Below are positions 28,801-35,723 of a stretch of 64,000 bases of DNA, piece after piece. The notes below the pieces were generated by a model. The model had not been told where the DNA came from, ran no database searches, and saw only the letters and a program-made list of their open reading frames with translations. Numbering within the stretch: position 1 is the first letter of the stretch; each line of letters opens with the position of its first letter. Source of the DNA: Candidatus Anaplasma sp. TIGMIC (GTDB taxonomy: Bacteria > Pseudomonadota > Alphaproteobacteria > Rickettsiales > Anaplasmataceae); contig NZ_JAQLOH010000001.1 of the NCBI RefSeq assembly GCF_028204095.1, positions 1-64,000 of the forward strand, in the 5' to 3' direction. The position numbers and the translations under genes were made by a program.

Positions 28801-30976
28801 TTCCAGGAACTGTATGATTAGTCAGTACTTGCGATGCCAATACGCTAACTAGCTGAGTTTTAAAACCTGGCTCGTCCCATCGTGTTTGATTTGTGCTAGC
28901 CCGTGCCTTATCTACAAGATCGGCAAATGTCTTTTTGGCCGAAGTGCCGACATGTTGTGACTTTTCCAGTACCTCTAGCTCTTTCTCTATTCTGCTAACT
29001 ATACGTGCTATTGCATTAGCTCTCTCTGCCGCAACAAGCATATTAGTGAGTGTAGCTAAATTCTCCATAGGATTGACCTTCGGAGCAGTCGCCGCCAAAG
29101 TGCTACTAACAACACTGTCTTTAAGAACGACGCCGCCATAAACCGTACTGCTCTTCGTATCCGGATCTAAAAATGGATAGTCAACGTACCGGAAGTCTTT
29201 ATACTTGTAGTCCGGTGGAACCTTTATAACCGCACCACCGCCAGTAAATGAATATCTAGCAGTAGTTCCCGCAGCTGGATAGGATCTTTTCTCTACCCCA
29301 CTCCAGCCAATTTTTATTGAGTCGTACTTTTGTCCAGGAGTCCATTCATAGAATTTCTTGTCCAGGATATACAGAAACTTAAGATGCATCCACTCGTTGT
29401 AGCATGCTGTAAATCCAAAGATCCTGTAGTAGTAATGCATTATCAGCGTGCCAAACATCGCTATAAGCGTGAACATCAGTATCGCTTGCATAGAGAAGCT
29501 TATGCACTGTGTAAGCCATCCGTCGAAGAGACTTCTAAACCTAGAAAACAATGCCCCAATAAACAAAATCGGCATCAGCGATATGAGGAACGTAATACCC
29601 ACAAATGCAGTTAGGTAAATAACGAACCCATACATGCATAGGCCTATGTAGAAAAGTACCGCAATTATAATGATCAGGAGCGCGAAAATTGACGACCAGT
29701 CGGCGGTGATAAGAGCCCTAGCCTTGGCTTCCCACACAACCGGAGAAAATATTCTGTCACGTATCATTATGTCCATGAAGGAGAACGGTGTATCCGCTCT
29801 GAACTCCTGACCAATGGCGTAACCATTTATTATCGCAATTATTTCGTCCACACCTTTTATGAACATCTGCAAAAGGTGGTTATAGAAAAAGTCCCAACTG
29901 TTGGGCGAAATTAAGAGCAGAACCAAAATGACTTTCAGCAACCTGACAATCAAGTCCACTAGAGGTGTCCGCACCATACCCATAACGTATACGAGGGACG
30001 TAACCACTAAGAACAACGTGATAATCGCGTATACAAGATTCTTAAAAGTCTTGTTGCTGGTTATATTCTTGAATATTCCTTGACCTGCCTTGTCGAGCTC
30101 ACCTCTTACTAACTTGCGTACGTACTCAAATATGTCAGTGTTCTTCCCCCGCACTACGCCTTTGGTGAACTCGAGACTATATCCCCCCGCATTGTCATAA
30201 TAGTAATTGTCTAGAATCTTGACGTATATTTTCCAGCCGGCCTGTGGTTTTATCTTCTTGCAGCCTATATCGTATATACCATTCGTGTCAGAGTGGTACA
30301 TTGCTTCACCGCCTACTTGAGCACCCTCATAACCCAAATGTGTGGTGGGTGATTTCGGAAACTCTATTATGTCCAGCGTAGCGTTAGGATCCTCATCACC
30401 GGGCTTTTTGAACAACAAATACGCACCGTATCCCTGTTCCAACCAGCATGGCCGTCCATACTTGCCTACTGCAGTTTGATCTCCTGCTGGGATACTAAAG
30501 CACTGCAAATCGCAGTTACCCACCTTCTTGACATTTTTCTCATAAGGACCACACACTCTGTCAATATCAACCACAGAATCGTAGAACTCGTTTGAAAGGT
30601 CTGCGGGCCTCGATATACCCGTATTGACTGAAATCTGCGAACTACTGCTGTTTCCATGTTTTTCCCAGGGGATCCATGCACCTTGTATCTTCGCAACGAT
30701 CTCATTACCATCCGTCACTAGCCCTGTATCTTGCCAACGAACCAGTTGCTTGGTTGCTCCAGGAACCGACCCATTACCAAGAGCTCCATTCTCTGCTCTA
30801 AAAGCATCAACGTTTCCCTCTCCAAAATAAGCAGACACTGCAACTGTGGTGCCACCACTGAAGTTCTCTGCAGAAACACATCTTGGAAATGGTACATCAC
30901 TCCCGCATGAGGTCAAAAATAAGCAAAGCAGAACCAGCGATCCCAGTAAATTTCCGTAAGTAAATCTAATCACCAT
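25811..30976 (-). CDS. virB6-4: VirB6-4, giant T4SS inner-membrane protein with acidic repeat tail
   Basis: Fourth and largest VirB6 paralog of the type IV secretion system, 1721 residues. Residues 1-24 form a lipoprotein signal (hydrophobic run then LTSC), so the ~290-residue N-domain should be periplasmic and lipid-anchored. A TrbL/VirB6 membrane core follows at about 311-780, with ISPNSWDFFYNHL and SLFDGWLTQ. The rest is a hydrophilic tail: acidic, with a degenerate tandem repeat at about 1328-1474 (pattern DDDYSDAFARLFSED), then Ser/Gly/Lys-rich sequence and a final helix rich in Glu, Leu and Arg. Tyr1165 (VIYEEIQK) and Tyr1544 (GIYELKKK) lie in motifs resembling AnkA phosphotyrosine sites. 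It is the last gene of the operon, 226 bases behind virB6-3. Core function in the channel is known of the family; the role of the tail is not known. Confidence 0.92.
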   Translation of the reverse strand: MVIRFTYGNLLGSLVLLCLFLTSCGSDVPFPRCVSAENFSGGTTVAVSAYFGEGNVDAFRAENGALGNGSVPGATKQLVRWQDTGLVTDGNEIVAKIQGAWIPWEKHGNSSSSQISVNTGISRPADLSNEFYDSVVDIDRVCGPYEKNVKKVGNCDLQCFSIPAGDQTAVGKYGRPCWLEQGYGAYLLFKKPGDEDPNATLDIIEFPKSPTTHLGYEGAQVGGEAMYHSDTNGIYDIGCKKIKPQAGWKIYVKILDNYYYDNAGGYSLEFTKGVVRGKNTDIFEYVRKLVRGELDKAGQGIFKNITSNKTFKNLVYAIITLFLVVTSLVYVMGMVRTPLVDLIVRLLKVILVLLLISPNSWDFFYNHLLQMFIKGVDEIIAIINGYAIGQEFRADTPFSFMDIMIRDRIFSPVVWEAKARALITADWSSIFALLIIIIAVLFYIGLCMYGFVIYLTAFVGITFLISLMPILFIGALFSRFRSLFDGWLTQCISFSMQAILMFTLIAMFGTLIMHYYYRIFGFTACYNEWMHLKFLYILDKKFYEWTPGQKYDSIKIGWSGVEKRSYPAAGTTARYSFTGGGAVIKVPPDYKYKDFRYVDYPFLDPDTKSSTVYGGVVLKDSVVSSTLAATAPKVNPMENLATLTNMLVAAERANAIARIVSRIEKELEVLEKSQHVGTSAKKTFADLVDKARASTNQTRWDEPGFKTQLVSVLASQVLTNHTVPGTPLKDLEKQYDYNIIKNIKQGWIVMWSEVFGLILVTFLIWQMRAFVQNVAVMLSGGGMMSQTVGSMYSEGFARIFSSVPVLGRVIETVDRGVDGVRMFARSKIMDVVGGAASAPEKLLGRVPVVGGAFGAVMAGMRRTASALTASYTEEEMYSMKSISPRFDYATAWLGAHLGLSPLDAMKYVGSFSVGKLTGSTSGSIMKNIRQDRATLLKNLRALTIGVDKHKPSKYVPAKADDDTHNPFRRADSAMGKGKHRHKGDDSLFGDKGGMHINRHNFWEAVDTLHGLKVMLKHAKDEKAALKIREDIQRLKDEINVMSYKAPDRVPELSEYIFSPGSVDFDGLEARALERRGVIGHDKHHVEQVHGFAQQYDGDLLQDPGDGSVVYSTVSGPGETGDIVQEGTRDDVREATHGDDSTALNYAAVEHKGLSGARPDAAEVIYEEIQKRSSEVGASVDDNQEPVVSRAAGVEDIDLITEDLMAGASSTVHDDGSSNDTTAGDNGSESEGFAKAASSSPDEHDKKGEGETSDHDEENIGNALTSSRGGVEEFLGDITEESGKDHDLGADSVQQRTEESGDPVADDSVHKKDEEGTEQQTPATTEEDDDDYSDAFARMFDENQTQGAGDAEPDQDDDDYSDAFARLFSEDTEEGAANEDELGGDEYSEAFARLFSEDTEGGADDGEEDDDYSDDLAKLFDENPDAGEAAEEDDDYSEAFARMFDESEAAKDHVEHELEHLDDHSEEFTKLFDEEKLHHYESPEALHDDYGSAYSAEKAAEEDLHKAMKKPIGMSPKSSKGGAGKASSSGSGRSESTKEESGGIYELKKKEPKAGKSKEKEKEAVASAIAKLRKKDDGIDVGALAAGALKSALFKGLGRGKPVGGEVSDVVKIIDSAVSEGAKERMEKKVTSIVPDELVSSEGKVRSRAEVTSKDNDAKYRRNMSRLQSQLQELRVRAARGNLQEKERADLNKRIAELEAAIRSLNQEEGGVDIRPKPKSEI
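26553..26995 (-). repeat. degenerate tandem repeat inside virB6-4
   Basis: Six successive units of about 23-29 codons encode variants of D-D-D-Y-S-[DE]-[AD]-[FL]-A-[RK]-[LM]-F-[DS]-E followed by an acidic spacer of varying length. The first tyrosine is residue 1331 and the last unit (DDHSEEFTKLFDEEK) ends near residue 1474. The core dodecamer is well kept while spacers vary, suggesting growth by duplication and subsequent drift. Confidence 0.85.
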
Positions 30977-31170
30977 TGCCTTTCCACCAGATCGGTTCCA
31001 CTTCTCTAATCCCTTCTAAAAGGACCATTATCAGGATCCTTACTTAACTTTTGCTCAAAATAGCCTTCATTTACGCTCTAGAACCGCCTTACACATCTCT
31101 TCACGTAACTAACAACCCGTTATGACCAACCGCTACGAAACATAGAATACGCATACTCACATGTCGACAG

Positions 31171-31193
31171 AAAGGGCCTCCTCTGAGCCCCTT
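31171..31193 (-). promoter_or_regulatory. hairpin between virB6-3 and virB6-4
   Basis: Ten bases past the virB6-3 stop the minus strand can form a 7-bp stem (AAGGGGC with GCCCTTT, one G-U pair, 9-base loop). No U-run follows, so full termination is unlikely. It sits in the only sizeable gap within the virB6 series and could attenuate or stabilise the transcript. Confidence 0.35.
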
Positions 31194-31202
31194 CATGCGA
31201 CC

Positions 31203-34200
31203 CTATTTATCCTTATCTTCTCCCTCTTCAGCGCCGCCACCTTCGGCTACATCCTCGTCTTTGCTATCACCTGTGCCACTACGGCTACGCACATCCTCAT
31301 CTGCATCTGTGCCTTGTACATCACTCAATAAATCTTCAAACTCTCGTATATCTGCCCTGTCTCTTGTATCAGAACCCATGTCGCCATATTCTCCTGAAGC
31401 AATATCCCTTCCCTCATCACCCGAAGATCCGCTGCTTTTTGATGCGCTACGATTACGCCCCGAATCTCTTCGTTCAGAAGACCCGCCACCCATATCTTGG
31501 CGCCTGTCGGTAGCCCCAGAAGTAGCACCTGATATTTTATCGTGCTGCAGAGCTTCTCCAGCTGCATGTGCTGCACCTAACCCGTATTCTTCCCCAGAGC
31601 CGCCTCCAGCAGGAGTATTATCAACACTGCTCTGCGTGTTACCAGTAGGGGCACTAGAGCCCTGAGCTACGTCTTCAAAACTAACGTCCCTGCTACGGCT
31701 GCCACCATATTCGCCCAGCCCCACTTCTAACCTTTCAGCTCTTTCTGGGCTAGAAACAATATCCTCTGAACCTTGGCCACTGAAGCCTTGAGCAGCACTA
31801 GTTCCAGCACCACCTGCAGCACCAGAACCTCCACTAGCATTGTCCATATTCTCATATTCGCCCGAAGCTATGGACGCCGTATCGCTGAGATCGCCAATGC
31901 TCTCATATAGATGTTCATTCCGCCCACCTCTTCCCTGCATACCTGTGCCGCTACTAGTTGCATGCCTTGGAAGCTCCGAATACCTGTCATCATCCACAGT
32001 ATTTCCGCCTTCCACTCTATCTTCTAGCAATTCATCTAATCCTCGTGTACCACGCCTAGCCTGAGAACCTCCAGATACTCTATCGTCGCCATGATGACCT
32101 ACATCTTCACCAGATATACCGGGTACACCAGCACCATGGCGCGCAACTGCATCATGACGCGGCTGCGACAACCCCTTACCTTCAAATTTGATCTTCTCTG
32201 TGTGTGGAGGCGTCATGCTTCTAGCAGACTTGATCAGACTCTGAGTCATGTGATCAAGACCAACAACTCCCAACATCGCTTGTGTAGCACCTACTGCCGA
32301 TGCAGCAATACCCGAAACGCTACCCGATATCGAATGTGCCAATGTTTCCGATATCTGCACAAATTCACTTGTGGCCTTACATGCAAGTATCAAAATAAGC
32401 ACCATGGCCACACTAAACGGCAATCCCATGAAACCTGTATCATTTCTCGCAAGCCCTTCTCGGATCCTGTCGTCAACACTGAGCTCATTTGAGTATCCTA
32501 TGGGTAACAATGCGGGAATGATGCATATATCCTTTTTGCCCGGAGACTCTGGGTCTTTCGAAGAGAGGTCAAAGCCCACAGCACATGACTCACATGCAGC
32601 AAAGTCAGTCACTGCATGCAAGCTCGTAACGATGACCTGGTTTAAAAATGCCAAGGCCGCAAACAGTATTATAGGCTGAAGCGCGAAGTTCACTATCATC
32701 TTCAGCCAGCCATCGAATATTCCCCTTGTATATTGGAAGAGCAGAAATGTTATGAATAACGGCGCCAGAGTAATAAGAAACGCCAGGGCAACCATTACAA
32801 AAAGATACTTGATGATCGCGCTGATCATCGCAACAAACAAAGACCACAACGCCCATGCTATTCCAAACAACAACAGCCAGCCAACGGGCCCTGCCGTTAG
32901 CAGCGATAACATACGTAGCCAGAACTCAGACGTTATAAACAAGCCAATTGTTGAATCAAGAAATACAAATGCCGAATCGCCTCCCAAATATCCATTAAAG
33001 GCAGAAATAATGTCCGGAATACCTACTGTAAATAAACTGAAACAATGTTCATTGAAAAACTTCCAACTAGAGGGCGAGACTAACATCGCGATCAGAGCCA
33101 TCTTTGCAACCCTGACACTTAGATCGTACTTAGTAATTTGTATCACCCCTATAATGTATCCAAGAACAGAAAACATCAGATATAGTACTAGTACCGCCCG
33201 TGTCGCATTCCAAAACGGCTTTGAGACAACTTGGTTATTGTAAATTTGCTGTACAGCACCTATCTTTTTCTTTGTACCACTGGTACGGTCCTCACCGAGC
33301 GCTTTGCTCAAGGCTTGTGAGACATCTTGCACTTTAGAGTCATTAGAGAATACCGGTGCCTCAGTGCCATACAATACATGTAAGATTGTCCCCTGCAGAT
33401 ATACAAAAAATCTGGAAAAGATTGGGGTCCAGCGGGGAATCCATAACCTAACAGAATAGTAGTTGTCTGCACTGTCAGATTTCTTGAGCTCTGCCTCGTA
33501 CCCAGGGTCAACATCTACAGCAAAATACAAATAGCCCTTTTTCTTCTCTCCACTATCCTTCTTATTGATAACGTAACTGCCGTTATGCATCTTGCTTCCT
33601 ACCCGCTTATCCCGCTCGGCCTCGAGATCAAGTTCTACTATGTCACTACCTAGAGTTTTCCTAGCGTTTTCATCAACACCAACAGTAGGTGGGGTTTCCC
33701 CTATGTACATATATAGTTTCTTACCACCAGTAGCATAGCATGTTCTATGTACATCTAGAGCGTAAAAGCCCCGTAGTGCCGTACCAAGTTCATCTTGAGG
33801 AATTCCGACAGTTGACTGCTGAGTAGTTACCACTGCCACCTTACCCTGTTTGGGCACAGATACTTTATTGCCCTGGTCTACAATAATCGCAGGCCCTCCC
33901 GCACGTAAATCACTTAATGCATTGTCTCCAGTCCGAGCATTCTTGCTTACAGTAGATTCATCGTGATGCCAAAACCTTCTCTCTAAGTATTCATCCAACA
34001 TGGTTGGTTCGTAATACTTTGTACCCTTCTGCTCCACAAACTTGTTACCACTCTTTCTGTACGCAAGAACAACTTTGGCTTTTGCAGCTTTACCTTTATG
34101 GTAAAGCTGATTCAGCTCATCTAGAGGTGGCCAGTACACCAACATCACACGACCAGCATCCTTAACTTCATAAACATGATTCAGCTTCAAGCTACCAGTA

Positions 34201-35720
34201 GCAAAGGTAGGAGCATTACCATCAGAAAATTTCGTACGCTGAAGACCGGTAATCGTTTCCGGCAAATACTTACATTTTTCGTTATATGAGCAGTAGTTGC
34301 TAATATTACCCTTATCCCTGTAGTTCTTGTTCTTCGGATCAACAATGACCGCCACAACACCTTCTGCCAGTTCGTATGTCTTTTCGTGAACTTCTTTAAA
34401 GCTCTTATTATCATTCTTCAATGCTTTCGTAGTTGCTGAAGATTCCAAAATCTTAATAGATTCCACAGCCTTTTTTAGATCGTTCATGTTTTTACTAGTA
34501 AGGTCTGGAATCGTGATATTAGGAGCACTACTACTCCCAGTACCCGTATTGTCGTAGAGACTAAGAGCTTTTAGATCACCAACAGGTGTAGGGCAGACTA
34601 ACTTGTTGTTCAGAACACTGACAATGGTCCTTACACAATCCTTATCACCCATTTTTTTATCAGGCGAGCATATGAAACCGCAGTTACAGTTAATATCGTA
34701 CTCTGTATACTCACGTAGCATCTGTGCGATTTTTTTCTTATCCTTCTCTTCAACTGCAGGCTGTCCTGGTGTCGTCAGCGTCGAGACACTGTCTGTATTT
34801 TTCTTTTCTGTTTCATACTTACGAGTATACCTGCCTCGCTCAGCTGCGTTACTTAGTTGTTTGACACTTAGAAGATTTTCCAAGGTGGTTGAAACTTCAC
34901 TCTTTTTGAAAAGTTCGCAATTTTCTGTCGTGAGCTCAATAGGAACCTGCATACGGATAGTACGAGCATCGTGTAGCTTACCACTTGCCACCACATGCTT
35001 AGCAGAAGTCTTCATCACATTGGATGAAACTCTATCCACTATCCCTATATACCCAAGAGGGAATTGCAATCTGGGCATTCTAACATGGCCACCACCAACC
35101 TTAGGAAAGCTAATTTTGGCGTCTAATTCTCTACAATTGCCCCCGGCTTCCTTCATGTATAGTTTGTACTTCTTATCTTCAGCCCCACTAGGAACATCAA
35201 CAATAGGAGCTGCCCCGGAAGAACAAATTTGCTCCGCTGGAATGGCTTTTTTACAGTTACCGTCTTTGAAAACCGTGTTGTCATCATAGTATATTAGTGG
35301 ACTATCGCCGTTTACTATCTTGCTGCACGGAGGATAATCAAAATCATACGTATGCGCAGTAAATGTGAGCTGATCTCCCGGTAAAACGTCGATATGAGAA
35401 TTGTGAAACCTCTTTGGCTCCGTAGAGAAGTAATCTTGATACATTCTAACAACAGTCGGCGGTGCCTTCGTAGACACGGGACAGAAATTTATAGTGCGCT
35501 CAACTGTAAGTTTGAGCTCTTTACCCTCCTCAACACGGTATCCTGAATTTACCCAATACCTTGCTGGATTTTTGCTATCCGCCCCCTCCGGCATCACAGG
35601 AACCTTCACCTCAGTAGAATTGGTACTCACGCCTAAGCCCGGCTCAATGCACTTTCCACCACCACAGCCCGAGAGTAGTATTACCAAAACTAAGAGTAGT
35701 AATCTCACCATTGCAAACAC
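31203..35720 (-). CDS. virB6-3: VirB6-3, T4SS inner-membrane protein
   Basis: Third VirB6 paralog, 1505 residues. The start MFAMVRLLLLVLVILLSGC is a lipoprotein signal with a LLSGC lipobox. A very large N-domain (to about residue 835) should lie in the periplasm; it contains the cysteine cluster INCNCGFIC that is shared with VirB6-2. The membrane core (about 839-1115) has VSPSSWKFFNEH and GIFDGWLKM, both common to the family. The tail of about 390 residues is Gly/Ser/Asp-rich and contains the repeated IASGEYxxM element and Tyr1272 in LYESIGD. It starts three bases from the virB6-2 stop, so the two are co-translated. Known family role: part of the inner-membrane channel. Confidence 0.92.
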   Translation of the reverse strand: MFAMVRLLLLVLVILLSGCGGGKCIEPGLGVSTNSTEVKVPVMPEGADSKNPARYWVNSGYRVEEGKELKLTVERTINFCPVSTKAPPTVVRMYQDYFSTEPKRFHNSHIDVLPGDQLTFTAHTYDFDYPPCSKIVNGDSPLIYYDDNTVFKDGNCKKAIPAEQICSSGAAPIVDVPSGAEDKKYKLYMKEAGGNCRELDAKISFPKVGGGHVRMPRLQFPLGYIGIVDRVSSNVMKTSAKHVVASGKLHDARTIRMQVPIELTTENCELFKKSEVSTTLENLLSVKQLSNAAERGRYTRKYETEKKNTDSVSTLTTPGQPAVEEKDKKKIAQMLREYTEYDINCNCGFICSPDKKMGDKDCVRTIVSVLNNKLVCPTPVGDLKALSLYDNTGTGSSSAPNITIPDLTSKNMNDLKKAVESIKILESSATTKALKNDNKSFKEVHEKTYELAEGVVAVIVDPKNKNYRDKGNISNYCSYNEKCKYLPETITGLQRTKFSDGNAPTFATGSLKLNHVYEVKDAGRVMLVYWPPLDELNQLYHKGKAAKAKVVLAYRKSGNKFVEQKGTKYYEPTMLDEYLERRFWHHDESTVSKNARTGDNALSDLRAGGPAIIVDQGNKVSVPKQGKVAVVTTQQSTVGIPQDELGTALRGFYALDVHRTCYATGGKKLYMYIGETPPTVGVDENARKTLGSDIVELDLEAERDKRVGSKMHNGSYVINKKDSGEKKKGYLYFAVDVDPGYEAELKKSDSADNYYSVRLWIPRWTPIFSRFFVYLQGTILHVLYGTEAPVFSNDSKVQDVSQALSKALGEDRTSGTKKKIGAVQQIYNNQVVSKPFWNATRAVLVLYLMFSVLGYIIGVIQITKYDLSVRVAKMALIAMLVSPSSWKFFNEHCFSLFTVGIPDIISAFNGYLGGDSAFVFLDSTIGLFITSEFWLRMLSLLTAGPVGWLLLFGIAWALWSLFVAMISAIIKYLFVMVALAFLITLAPLFITFLLFQYTRGIFDGWLKMIVNFALQPIILFAALAFLNQVIVTSLHAVTDFAACESCAVGFDLSSKDPESPGKKDICIIPALLPIGYSNELSVDDRIREGLARNDTGFMGLPFSVAMVLILILACKATSEFVQISETLAHSISGSVSGIAASAVGATQAMLGVVGLDHMTQSLIKSARSMTPPHTEKIKFEGKGLSQPRHDAVARHGAGVPGISGEDVGHHGDDRVSGGSQARRGTRGLDELLEDRVEGGNTVDDDRYSELPRHATSSGTGMQGRGGRNEHLYESIGDLSDTASIASGEYENMDNASGGSGAAGGAGTSAAQGFSGQGSEDIVSSPERAERLEVGLGEYGGSRSRDVSFEDVAQGSSAPTGNTQSSVDNTPAGGGSGEEYGLGAAHAAGEALQHDKISGATSGATDRRQDMGGGSSERRDSGRNRSASKSSGSSGDEGRDIASGEYGDMGSDTRDRADIREFEDLLSDVQGTDADEDVRSRSGTGDSKDEDVAEGGGAEEGEDKDK

Positions 35721-35723
35721 TCC

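Noticed and set aside
34603-35289. 228-codon plus-strand frame inside virB6-3
   Set aside because: Antisense shadow of a clearly real gene; no ribosome site or family match. The same applies to the 237-codon frame antisense to der at 17484-18197.
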